DNA from: Chara braunii
Lineage: Eukaryota; Streptophyta; Charophyceae; Charales; Characeae
DNA: 64,000 bases
Direction: 5' to 3'
Assembly: GCA_003427395.1 (NCBI GenBank)
Contig: BFEA01000111.1
Location: 1,255,035-1,319,034 of the forward strand
Positions 10,324 to 21,298 of the stretch are shown here, piece by piece (the stretch's first letter is position 1; each line of letters begins with the position of its first letter). The notes beneath the pieces were generated by a model that saw only the letters and a list, made by a program, of their open reading frames with translations, was not told the DNA's origin and searched no databases. Position numbers and translations under genes: made by a program.

Positions 10324-12831
10324 ATGCAGCTCCCGGTGCACTTGAGTGAGGCTGCAGTTTACGATAATGACAAGTCACTGAGGTCAGGGTTTGTGAGACG
10401 CAGTCTTCCTGCCTTGCTTCGCCGGAACGGTTGGATTTTGCTGAAGCTGGGGCTTCTCTTGTTGCTGGTTGTGGTGGCATTGGCCTGGACATTTGCTAGC
10501 CTGCCACGTGTCAATGATCTTGAGGATGAAGATTTCTCTTTGCCCTTGGCCTTGTCATTTGGACGATGGGCAGGTGCAAATGTGCAGCATGAAATTGTCA
10601 CAGAAGGTGAAGTGGAAAGAACCATGGAAGATGATGGTGGTGCGAATGTGGACGATGAGGACGACGGCATTCATCATGAGGAGCTTCAGCAGTGGCGTAC
10701 GTGGGGTACAAATACAGCAGAGCATACAAACAGGGAAACTCGTGAAGGAGTGAATGGGGAAGGTGGGCGGCGCAGAGTAGGATTAGGACTGTGGTTTATG
10801 AAAAAGGAGGAAGAGAAGAAGGATGATAGGACACGAAGGAGGGTGGGAGACAACCACGACGGGAAGGGCAATCCTATCATCAATATGGTTCAAGGAGGGA
10901 CAGATGTGGATGGGGAGGTAGCACGAGATTTTGACGGCCTCGGGATAGCCAAGAAACTGGTTGGGGGACAAGGGAATGACATGGGGACTCTGAGAGCAGA
11001 AGAAGAACATCCACATGGGGAGCAGCATAAAACTGCACTGCAGAAAGAGGAGGATGGGGAATTGAATGATGGAGTGCATCCAGGGCCGTTGATGGAGTCT
11101 CAGGTCAGTTCCAAAAATGCTGGCATTGAATCTCCCATTATCAAAGTGAAGCAGGAGAACAAGGGAAACCAGCTTGAGGAAGAGAAGGGGAGGAAGAAGC
11201 ACAGGGCTGATGCCAGCGGACGTGAGTTGGTTGGTCTCCGTTTGGGGGGAGATGTTAAGAATTCGGCATACGGAGGTGGATCAGGAAAAGTTTTGACTGA
11301 CCCCTGGGAGGCAAGGCAAAAGGCAGTGACAGAAGCCTTTACACGTGCATGGGAAGGGTACAAGAAGTTTGCATGGGGATACGATGAGCTGGCTCCGCTT
11401 GCAAGACGTGGCTTGAATAATCTGGGCGGTCTCGGTGCCACTATCATTGACGGTCTCGATACGGCCATGCTGATGGGATTAAGTGACATCGTGGATGAAG
11501 CAGGGGGCTGGGTGGAGCATGAGCTGGAGCACAGGCTGATGTATGGTGGGGATGTCAATGTCTTTGAGACAACCATCCGAGTGCTGGGCGGGCTGCTAAG
11601 CGCATACTTTCTGCGCGACAAGGGGTATTCGTCTGCTGGGCCGGAGGCCAGCGTCTATTTGGATAAGGCGAAGGTGTTGGCAGGTAAGTTAATGGGAGCA
11701 TTCAGNGACAGTCCAACTGCAGTCCCTTTGTCAGATGTGCATCTGGCAACGGGTCGTGCATCGGCTTCGAAGTTNGATATGGGGTCGAGCAGCACANCTG
11801 AGGCGGCCACCCTCGGGTTGGAGCTCTGGTATGTCAGCCAGCTTACAGGTGACTACCAGTTTGGTGATGCTGCCCTTAAGCTCATGCGGCATTTGTCAAT
11901 CCTCCCGAAAACAGACGGTCTCGTTCCCATCTTCATCAGCCCATCAACCGGTCAATTTCAAGGTGACAACATACGGCTCGGTTCTCGCGGGGACAGCTAC
12001 TATGAATACCTCGTCAAGATGTGGATGCAACAGGGCGGAGCTCGCCCAGGAGGGGAACATGTCTCGTGGCTGAGGAAAATGTATGACGAGGCCATGACAG
12101 GTGTGAAGACACGGCTAATATCGCGATCCTTCCCTCAAGGTCTCACATATGTTGCAGAGTTGCCTTCAGGGCCTGGTGGTGGAAAATACCCGAAAATGGA
12201 TCACCTTGTGTGCTTTTTGCCTGGCACACTCGCTCTGGGAGCAACGCGTGGCATGCCACTCAAGCAAGCACAAGCCACGGGCCTTCTCTCCCAACGGGAT
12301 GTGGATGATCTCAAGATCGCAGAGGAGCTGACACATACATGTTTTGAAATGTACAATGCCACGCTGACAGGACTTGCCCCGGAGATAGCCTATTTCAACA
12401 CAAGGCAGGAAGGGGGTGATGACCCTGACCGAGGCACACGCCCTGATGCATGGTACGGTAAAGATATTGTGATTCACAGCCAGGACAGACACAACCTCCT
12501 GCGACCAGAGACAGTAGAGAGTCTGTTCTATTTATATAGAATCACAGGCGATGGCAAGTATCGTGAATGGGGTTGGAAGATCTTCCAGGCTTTCGAGAAC
12601 TATTCCAAGGTGGAAACAGGTGGTTATTCATCTCTTCAAGATGTCACACGGGTTCCCCCACCTCGGAGGGACAAGATGGAGACTTTCTTCGTTGGGGAAA
12701 CACTCAAGTACCTCTACTTGCTGTTTGGTGATCCAGGGGTAATGCCACTCGATTCTGTTGTTTTCAACACAGAAGCACACCCCCTGCCGATTCTGGAAAA
12801 CCATGGTGATATGCGNGCTCANTCTCTATAA
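10324..12831 (+). CDS. MNS3: Class I alpha-1,2-mannosidase (GH47), MNS3-like
   Basis: An 835-codon uninterrupted ORF. GH47 enzymes trim alpha-1,2-linked mannose from Man9GlcNAc2 N-glycans in the ER or cis-Golgi. The start gives a short basic cytosolic tail containing YDNDKSLRSG, similar to the tail of plant MNS3 proteins as I recall them. A single hydrophobic anchor follows (about residues 37-59), making a type II membrane protein. The hydrophilic luminal stem runs to about residue 330. The catalytic domain runs from about 335 to the end: FETTIR (Glu415), GDSYYEYLVKMW (Asp557), RPETVESLFYLYR (Glu729) and the Ca2+-binding VFNTEAHPLPI with Thr816. These match the three acidic catalytic residues and the calcium Thr of the family. 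The stem is about 200 residues longer than I expect for plant MNS3 (about 620 residues). Single Ns at 11706, 11775, 11797, 12816 and 12822 leave a few residues and the exact C-terminus uncertain. No intron is apparent. Confidence 0.88.
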   Translation: MQLPVHLSEAAVYDNDKSLRSGFVRRSLPALLRRNGWILLKLGLLLLLVVVALAWTFASLPRVNDLEDEDFSLPLALSFGRWAGANVQHEIVTEGEVERTMEDDGGANVDDEDDGIHHEELQQWRTWGTNTAEHTNRETREGVNGEGGRRRVGLGLWFMKKEEEKKDDRTRRRVGDNHDGKGNPIINMVQGGTDVDGEVARDFDGLGIAKKLVGGQGNDMGTLRAEEEHPHGEQHKTALQKEEDGELNDGVHPGPLMESQVSSKNAGIESPIIKVKQENKGNQLEEEKGRKKHRADASGRELVGLRLGGDVKNSAYGGGSGKVLTDPWEARQKAVTEAFTRAWEGYKKFAWGYDELAPLARRGLNNLGGLGATIIDGLDTAMLMGLSDIVDEAGGWVEHELEHRLMYGGDVNVFETTIRVLGGLLSAYFLRDKGYSSAGPEASVYLDKAKVLAGKLMGAFXDSPTAVPLSDVHLATGRASASKXDMGSSSTXEAATLGLELWYVSQLTGDYQFGDAALKLMRHLSILPKTDGLVPIFISPSTGQFQGDNIRLGSRGDSYYEYLVKMWMQQGGARPGGEHVSWLRKMYDEAMTGVKTRLISRSFPQGLTYVAELPSGPGGGKYPKMDHLVCFLPGTLALGATRGMPLKQAQATGLLSQRDVDDLKIAEELTHTCFEMYNATLTGLAPEIAYFNTRQEGGDDPDRGTRPDAWYGKDIVIHSQDRHNLLRPETVESLFYLYRITGDGKYREWGWKIFQAFENYSKVETGGYSSLQDVTRVPPPRRDKMETFFVGETLKYLYLLFGDPGVMPLDSVVFNTEAHPLPILENHGDMXAXSL

Positions 12832-15800
12832 GCTTGTATAGAGGCTGTGTTGCTTCAACTGATTCAGTTCATCATTTTTTACATTGCCCATTGTTTCAGG
12901 TCTGCAAAATAAATGATCACCTTAGGCCAGCTCTTCGCGAGGGAGCGTCTCTGGATAGGGCTCTTTTTNCCTGACGTTTTGAAGTTACATGAAGTGGAAC
13001 TAGACTGAAGGGAAGTAGTGACCGAGTGTGGGGCTGTGCAGGCTTCATCTCCTTCCATGTTACTGGCAACCAAAGTTCTGTTAAGTTTTAACTGATTTAT
13101 CATGCAGAAGGAGACCAAGAAGAGAGTAGGGAGGGAGGTGTGGAAGGAGCTTAGAAGGAAACAGTGGCTGGCAGATTCTGTTAAGGGATGGGAGTGGACA
13201 GCGCTTCCTCCTTGCTTGCCTTGTTTTCAACCCCGCCTCTTGCCTTGTATTCTGTGCCTGCCCCTCCTTGCTTGCCTTGTTTTACCTACCTGCTGTGCCC
13301 CGCTTACTCCTCTCTTCATTCATTTGATTTGATTCCCAACTCATTTCTATTCCTTCTATGGGAACCAAAGTTCATTGACAGAGCCTCGCATCCCCTGGTT
13401 GGTCTGCCTCTTGGCTTGCATTCGGTGCCCTTCCTTGCTTGCTTTCCTTTTTGCCTACTTTCTCATCCTTTCATTCCTCTCACTTCAGCCATTGGAAAGA
13501 GACAGAGGGGGACAGAAGGACAGATTAGGATGGAGTGTGGTAGAGTATTGTGCAATTTTTACCAATTTATTTAAGTGTGAGTTTTTTTTTTTTTTTTTCC
13601 CAATACATGGTAGAGGGTTGAGTGGGCAGTCGTCTTGTCTTTTGAGGATCCGGTTCTGCTGTGTTATTGTGGGAAACAAGGTATGATTGTTAAAACAGTA
13701 GAGGTATCATTGACGTGGTAGCCCTTTGAGAATTTGTTTCTATTGTGTTGTACCGTGGAACCCGAAGTCTGAGTTCTATTGCCCTTCACCGGATTAGACG
13801 ATCTCTTTTTTTGGAAAGGGGGTCTACTGCAACTGCATCTGACAGTCTCCTTTAAAAAAGAAAAACAAAAAAAAGGGTCTATTGTCACTGTGAAATCAGA
13901 CTCGTCTTTTCTTCTCACTTCGCATGCATGCAAACAGATGGCAAAGCGCGCTGGCGCGAGGCGCCCACACAAAGCTCAGAGATATTCAAGCTGAGAACAC
14001 AGTTCGGATACAAACTCACTTCAGACTGGCTATGGCGCCCAACCGCCTACACTTCCCTTCCCAACTCTGTATCCACGGCGACTGTTCACACGCACTCCAC
14101 CCTGGATCTCCCTGGATATCCCACGAACACACTCTGTATCACACACGCACATACACACTTTCACTACCACCTATCGCTAGCTATGGCAGCTATGGCCTAC
14201 GGCTGATGGCTGCTCTTTCTTCCTCACGGCCCACTTCAACTTCGGGCATCTGCAGACCACCTCGCACAAGATGCTAGAGCAGCGCTTCCCCCGCATGGCT
14301 CACGCAGGAATGAATGAATGGCTGGACGCTGCCTCTTGATTTATATGTCTGTTGGTCGCTGGTCTGCCCCTTTTCCACCGGCCCACGGTGCACACACTCC
14401 CACATGGTACTTGCTGACTGGACAAAGTGAGACTGGGACTGGGTACCGCTGACTAAGCAAAGTTGGACTACCCACTTGCCCACTCGCCTCTGGCCTAACG
14501 TGAGCAACATTCTAAAGACCACTTCTGGACCTTCCGGAAGTCTGTGGACTTGGCCTTTCGGAATCGTAGCAGCTATGACCTTGACCTTTCCGGACTGTAG
14601 CAGCGACGACCTTGACCTTTCAGAGTTGCAACAGCTACACAGCTATGACCCCTACTCGACAGACCTACGGTTCAAGACCCGACACCTACACAGACCTATG
14701 ACAGACAACAATCAGCTATCAAAACACAGGTCACGGTGTGGGGAAACCCGGGAAGGGCTACCTACTATTCGCTGAAGCCATGGGCTACAGCGCCTGTCAC
14801 TTCGCCGCGCCCTCTTCCGAGGTCCTCAGCGACCAGTAGGGTAGATGCGGTCGAGTGATCTATTGCTCCCCCCCATCTGGGGAGGAACGCTGACGGCACA
14901 ACACTAGTGCCCTTTTCCAGACTCGAGTTGCAGCAGTCAACAAGACTTATCACTGTCAAATAATGCTCACTTCATAATAATCAGCCAGATTAAGGGAAGA
15001 CCAGAGTTAGGTTCGTTTCGCACTAACCAGCAAGGGTGATCGCAACCCAAAAACAGCACGGTTTACAGCATTCAGCGAAATAACAGTGAGCGAAACAGGG
15101 CCCAATTCATTCTTTATGGCATAAGTAACAGCTAGCTGTAGCAAGACCTGTTTCTCAGTGCTCAGTGGAGCGGTTACGCTGCAGACAAGGCTTAGATCTC
15201 ATCATCTAGCAAAAACACAACAACGAGCCAAGCAAGTCTCAATTCATAATCATTAGCAGGGGTACAGAGAGCCGAGACAAAGGTTTGTTTCACAGTCAGT
15301 TAGTACGCTCCCCCTGTTTCCCCTCTCCCTGGTCGGTGACCCATTTCTTTGCGCTTTCACTCTCCGTGTTCCAATGTCCTCCCCCCTTCCTCTTTCTGTT
15401 CACTCTCTCTCTGTTCACTCTCTTCAGCACACTCTTTCCCCCCTCTTTTCTTAATACACTCGCGTACGTTGATTCAATGACAATTAATTAAGCAAAAGCC
15501 ATCCGGTAGACCATCGCTTTATCACTCTGTCGCGCAGTGCCTTGGTACTGGGAGGTCGAGTTACGATGGGACTCAGACGCGACCCCGGACTGATCGTCTC
15601 AACAGTTCCTTTTTGCGTGCGATCATCGTCAGCGGAAAGCTGTCACATCCCACACTTTCATCCCTTTCTCTAGTCCAGCAGGGCCCGAAGTAATTCAATT
15701 GGAATCAGTTCCTAATAAATTCTACTTGTTTTTTTTTTAACTAGTAGTTTTTGAACAAAACTTGCCAGATATGGGCTGATTAATTATCTCTGCAGAACCA

Positions 15801-17419
15801 GAATTTGCCCGTTTATAGCCAACTCGTAATAGATAGGCCTTGTCTGGCTGGTTACCTCAGTTCAGCAGGATATGATAACGTTCAATCATGCACAGTTCCT
15901 AATAGACATAGGTAGACCTCCCAACTGGGTTCATGCTGAGGTGGAAATAATACGGGAAGTCGTAAGCGGCAACAGCGGGTTGGTGATCTTCACTTCGCCC
16001 GCACGGTTTATCACTCACTGTCTTCTCTCCTTGGATCCACCCCTCTTCTCTCTCTCGCTCTCTCGCTCTCTCACTCTCTCACTCTCCCACTCTCTCACTT
16101 TCCCATTCTCCCACTCTCTCACTTTCCCATTCTCCCGCTCTCTCACTCTCGCACTTTCTCACTCTCCGTCAGTTCCTCTCTCCCTCGACTTTTCCCCTCC
16201 AAGCCTCTTACGTTCTTACTGTGGCTTGATTACGCACGTGTGATTCACTATTTCCCCCGCGCGAAACTTACCCAAGGGTTCACTTGCAAACTGGAGTGGA
16301 TACCACTCGAGCTGTGTGGATATACCGGGCACAATACGCATTCTCGACTCTTACTCTTGGTCTGATCGTTTTCCATAACAGTCACCTGTCGCAAAATGAG
16401 CTTACTTGTTATGTCTCACCATTGGTTCGCGGGTCGCCACTGCGGCAGTTTTCTCGGTTGCAGATTATGGCTTAGTCCGAGAATCAGCGGTCAACTCTCT
16501 TCTCGTCCTTCACTCAGCACCGCCCCACGCCATGCAGCTCGTTCGACTCTCTTCTCGTCTCAACATCAGGCTGCAACGTATTGCCGAGCGCGACGAGCAC
16601 CCCGGATTGAATCCCTGTTCAAATGAACTCTCGCCCTTGTCCAGCGAGCAGGCACGAAGTCAACTGTGGAAGAGCGGGGGGGGGGGCGTATAGCTGGTGC
16701 ACCAGTCTGAACTCTTCTCCAATGGGTATGGCTGATATCCCACCACCAGCTACTGCCGCTTCCTGCGAATTTACGATGCGGGCATGTTCCAAGCAACCCC
16801 CCCCAGTCCGAATCTGGTCGTTTGTTCCCCGCCCTTCAAACGGGCTTCTCTGTAGCAGCCTTCAACGCCTGTCTTCCGACCCAGTAGCGGCCGCGGGCCA
16901 CGACTTGCACACCGTCTGTCTCTCCCTGCCATTCCCGCCGTTGACCGCTGCCCGCTTCGAGCCGTGCTAGTGGGCGGGTACACCTTGCACACTCCCCCTA
17001 CCCTCTCTCTCAAGCAATCATCTATCCAAGCGTGCTCAACCGCCTCGCGGTTTCCCACTCCCCTCGCACACGCGGAGTAACCGCCTGAGCGCAGACGCTT
17101 CTGCCCCGTGCTTGCATGCGCGGGGACACCTTGCTCGCACCGAGTTCCCCTTCTATCAAACATCCGCCTAGCTATATTCAGAACGGAGTTCCCCCCCTTC
17201 ACCAGTTCTCTGGCCTTGGCTTCATGCAGGGCGTCCTGAGAAGGCCAAAGTTGTTCGTTGTCCCCAAACTGCTCTGGGCTGGCCCCCGGACAATCGTAGG
17301 GCCCGGTATGCCCGTCTACGCCCGCTCGATGCCCATTCCTAGTTCAATACTTCAGAATCGCAATTTCCCTTTCGAGACCTGGGGACTGAACCGCACAGAT
17401 CATATTCGTATGAGGCCAC
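12832..17419. other. Long stretch without a recognisable gene
   Basis: The first few hundred bases are probably the 3' UTR and flank of the mannosidase; AATAAATGATC near 12908 could hold a poly(A) signal. CCTTGCTTGCCTTGTTTT repeats near 13210 and 13270. CGACCTTGACCTTTC-type words repeat near 14575 and 14610. From 14.8 to 17.4 kb only short ORFs occur, without domain-like content. A G run lies near 16675-16686. Confidence 0.4.
16035..16190 (+). repeat. Imperfect CT-rich microsatellite
   Basis: The array is built from CTCTCTCA, CTCTCCCA and CTTTCCCATTCTCC words, including a duplicated CACTTTCCCATTCTCCC. It is low-complexity sequence only. Confidence 0.8.
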
Positions 17420-18110
17420 AGAGATGGCAATGCTGAAAGCCGGAAATAATAGAGTGACCCGCACCCCACTGATGGCGCACCGACGGCGAACACCCCCCAA
17501 AAAACGCTGCCACCATGAAACCATCTCCGAATCTGGAACACGTAGAGTACCGCGGAACGCCGCACTGAACCTGAGTACCATGGAATGTAGCCACACCGGT
17601 GAAATTCTGAACCTGAGCCTTAGTGCCGCGCCCATACCAATTCATCACCGATCTCTGAACCTTGTCGTCGGCGAGGTAGTTTTGGTCTGATAATAAACCA
17701 ATATCGTGTCCCTGGATCTGAAATAATCCGCAGCGTTGGTGCAGTACCTGAAATAACCCGATGTGATGATACCGAGCCTGAAGTAAACCCCGGTGGTGGC
17801 CCCGGACCTGACAATAGATCATGGTAGTGGCATCGAAGCTGAGATAAATGGCCGTAGCGGCCCCAGACGTAGAGATAAACCTCCATAGTCATCCCGAACC
17901 CGAAATAAAGGGCCATACCGGTGCCGAACTTGAAAATGGCCGCTGAAATATCCCGCTGAGGTGGCTCCGAACCTGATATTGAGTCATGCCGATGTGTCCG
18001 AACCAGAAAATAAGCCACCGTAGTAGTCGTAAACTTGAAAGGAAGTCATCGTAGTGGTCCCAAGCCCGAAACAACTGACGTCGAGCCCATACCGAACCAG
18101 GAACACGTTG
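17420..18110 (-). repeat. Degenerate tandem array, about 45-bp period
   Basis: Words of the type CGAACCTGAAATAA, followed by roughly 25-30 bp ending in GTAGTGGTCC or CGGTGGTGGC, recur every 44-48 bp through this region (for example 17745, 17788, 17838, 17909, 17971, 18005). Minus-strand ORFs across it show a 15-residue periodicity (GLFQ/GLLQ-like), consistent with the repeat length being a multiple of three. The copies are old and mutually diverged. Confidence 0.6.
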
Positions 18111-19133
18111 GATACCGTAGGTCACAGCCACTCCGTAACAATACCGAACCTCTTTGAACCATGTATCCGTTCCGAGCCAAATACCATACTGTCGGTCCAA
18201 GGTAGTACCACCCCATGCTGTCCATGCGACTCCCGCTCTCAGAACATCCCAACTGCGGCAAAGTTAGTAATCAAGCAAACCAGGGAAAGCGACCCAGGGA
18301 ATCTCGATCATCGGCAGTAGTCAAAACTGTTAGAATCTAGAGAAAATGATCAATCTGGGGTCAGAGCTGATGGCGGGTAATCGAGGCGAAATTAGGCCAA
18401 TCTCCAAATAGTCATGGGTTCCCATCCCTTTCATCGTTTTTAATCATTCTTCCTTTTCCTTAATTCTATCGTCTGAAATAGTAAATTAACCGTAAATTCT
18501 CCAAAATTAAATTCCGAGAAAGTTTAAATAAATGGCCGAATTCCTTTTGTTTCCTTTCTCTTTTACCATTTTTAATCCTTCTTCTATGTTTTTGATTTCA
18601 TTGCCGGGAACATAAAATAACAAGGGTATTCCCCCTAGAATTAAATGCCGTGAAAAATAAAGAAATTAAGGGATATTATGTTTTTCTCTTCTCCCCTACT
18701 GGTCTTAATCCCTTTTCCCCATCTTTAATTATGGTACTAAAATAGACAAAAATTCGAGGCCTCATTTCGGCCCCGGTCGTATGCTGCAAAAACGTTGCGG
18801 CGGGGTTAGTCCCCGCGATGCCCCCTTGCGGCCGGCCATTCGAGGCCTAGCCTCGGATCGGGCTGAAATGACGGTCCATGGATATGCCGGGAGCGGCTAC
18901 CCATTTTGCCATCTTTGAGGGTTACTCGTAAGGTTCAGTGCGCCCAAAACCAGGGGTGCCCTGAGTTTCCCTAATTTTCGCTGCCCGGTCAAACCAGAGT
19001 ACAGTCAAAACTTGGACTTGTCTATGAGCCTAAGTCCCAAAGCCGCGGATTTCAGGCGGTCCATCCCTTGTGGCCGCATGACAGTTAGCCCGGACCTCTT
19101 CTCGACGCCCCCGTCGAACCCTAGCCACTTACG
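18111..19133. other. AT-rich flank 3' of the gypsy integrase; possible LTR not verified
   Basis: For a minus-strand LTR element the 3' LTR should lie here. The stretch is AT-rich at 18420-18740 and CG-richer at 18760-18990. I could not find a matching second copy at 25.6-26 kb or 30.8-31.6 kb, so no LTR is called. Confidence 0.3.
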
Positions 19134-20820
19134 TCAAACGAAGCGGACGAGCTTCAGGGTGATTGCCCGTAAAGGACGCCCACGTCGGGGTTTAATTGTC
19201 GTATGTTTCAGTTTGTTATTAGTTCTGGGGCTAAGATGATGTTTCTCGACTTTCCTTTTCCTTCGGGATTTTGGCCTTAGTAGGATTCCCCTTTTCTTCT
19301 GACGTTGGCCCGAGAAAGGTGCCGACCCGCCAGTTTGTCTAATGCGAACTCTCCGTCCGACCCTCTTGAACACGAATAACCATTTCTTCTCTTTTCCTAA
19401 TGCCATCCCTTTGACCTTCCTTCTCTCCTCTCTTTTCCTCTTCTTGGAGCTTTCCCCTGCCTCGAATCGTCTCAAGGGGGCTCCATCCTCCATTTTGGCC
19501 TTCCCTTTCCCTTTTGGGCCTGTCAGCGATAAGGTGGGTGCAGGCCTGGGTCTAAACAACTTTAACCTAGCACCCGCCACTGGGTCCTTCCACTTGGATC
19601 CGTCTAATTCTGCTATCATATAGGCACCCCAGTCGAGCGCCTCAACCACTCTGTAAGGTCCCATCCATCTGTTGGCTAGCTTTCCGGTCCACGTCCTTTC
19701 CAGAGCTGCGTCGTAGAGAAGGACCATATCTCCCAGGCTTACCCTTTCTTTCCTAACCCGCGCACTTATCCCATCTCTCTTTACCTTTGTTCCTCTCCAC
19801 TGCCAGACGATCTGCTGCCGTGATAAGGTTGTCTTCCAAACCGTAGGCTATCTGTCTTGTTCGGGAAGCTATGAGTTCCTCTCTGGACATCTTTTCCGCC
19901 CAGTCGACGGTAGTCCAACTGTCGACGTGAAGCTCTATGGGAAGAGGACAATGCCGCCCGAACCATAAGGTGTATGGAGGGTATCCAGTGCTAGCCCGGA
20001 CCGTGACGTTGTCCGCCCATATTGCGTACCGAAAATATCGTGGTCAATCACTGTCCTTACCTCTGCACCACTTGGACAGTGATGCTATCAGAGACTGGTG
20101 TCCCCTCTCTACTGGAGAGTTTGACTGCGGGTGGTAGGCGGTAGCTATCGAAACTCTCGCCCCGGCTCTCTTGAACACACTCTGAACCTCGTCGGCTAGA
20201 AATTCGATCCCTCTATCCATCACTATCTTACTGACGCATCCATACCTAGATAAGTACTCTAGGACGAAGTTCTTCACTTCCCTAGCCGACTTACTCCTGA
20301 TAGGTCTACCATCCACGAATCCAGTGAAGTCATCTCGTATGTTCATCACATAGTTCATATTGCCTACTCCTTTCGGCATCTTCACCAGATCGATGTGTAC
20401 CTTCTCTCCTGGCCTGGTCGGATAGGATGGATGAAGTGGCTCTTTGTATTTCACAAGAGCTCTCTTCTGACACTCCTCGCAGGTTATACAGTATCTCTCG
20501 ACGTCCTTATACCGTCCCTCCCACCAGTACAGTTTGCGTACCTTTTCGTAGGTTCCTTTGACTCCTCTATGATGTCCGTCAACCCCATCGTGAAGCTCCA
20601 CAACTATCGTCTGTCTCTCTTCAGAATCACAGACTACTCGTAGGGGCATCCCCGACCCGACTGACCTTTGGAATAGATGGCCCGCTCTAAGGCAGTACTG
20701 GGCCGCTTGTCTCCGGATATCTGAATCTTGACTCTCCTCTCCTGACAAATGTAGTCCGATCGTTCGGTATTTGCCCTCGTAAAGGTTAACCAAGAATCGA
20801 TCGGTGCGTCTCGGCTCCAA
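19134..20820 (-). pseudogene. Gypsy integrase, with GPY/F-type C-terminal domain
   Basis: Integrase joins retroelement cDNA ends to host DNA. From 20820 downward the protein shows an HHCC zinc-binding region (HDGVDGHH ... YCITCEEC). The catalytic core has Asp in KVHIDLVKMP, Asp in KIVMDRGIEF and Glu in YHPQSNSPVERG, the D,D-35-E arrangement. A TGA at 20044-20046 replaces what is probably Trp in KDSD-x-PRYFRYAIWADN; the frame then continues for about 85 codons through VRASTGYPPYTLWFGR. A one-base change near 19780 moves to the frame of the C-terminal part (19727-19134), which contains MVLLYD, KLANRWMGPYRVVEAL and a Lys/Arg-rich tail. NRWMGPYRV is the GPY/F motif. No chromodomain is recognisable. 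The copy is broken. Confidence 0.8.
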
Positions 20821-21298
20821 CCACTATCGGACGCTCGGCCTCCAGAGGGATCCGAGAACGGCCGTCCGCCACGACATTTTTAGTACCCGATATTCTCTCA
20901 ACTGTGTAATCATAGAGTCGAATCCGTATTAACCATCGTGCGATGGTCGGGTCCTTCAGACTAAAGTCCTTCTGGACGACAGAGGCGACCACTGTGGGAT
21001 CTACTCTTAAGATGAATCGCCGTCCGTAGATATAGTGTCTGAACATGTCTAGACACCACAGAACATGTTACACTTCCTTCTTGAATTGACTGTAGTTACG
21101 CTCAGCCGTATTAAGTGTCCTACTCTCAAATCTCAACGGTCTTTCCTTCCCTTCAGCGTCCTTCTGAGACAGCAGCCCACCAACTGAACAAGGTCCAGCA
21201 TCCGTGGATACTATGAAGGGCCTCCCGGCCTCATCATCAAAGAATGACACGCCCAATACGCGCCCTCCCTCCTTAAATTCATCTTTAAGCTCTTGCAT
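20786..21298 (-). pseudogene. Gypsy RNase H domain
   Basis: RNase H removes the RNA strand during reverse transcription. Visible blocks are FIVSTDAGPCSVGGLLSQKD (first catalytic Asp) and ESRTLNTAERNYSQFKKE (catalytic Glu). After an in-frame TAA at 21068-21070 come FRHYIYGRRFILRVDPTVV (third Asp) and GTKNVVADGRSRI. The usual VADALSR-type end is altered to VADGRSR. It lies in the +1 frame relative to the preceding RT ORF, overlapping its out-of-frame tail, and in a different frame from the integrase. Confidence 0.75.

Noticed and set aside
16623-17202. Overlapping ORFs on both strands near 16.6-17.2 kb
   Set aside because: GC-rich non-repetitive DNA gives long open frames on both strands, but none shows a recognisable domain or consistent codon pattern.
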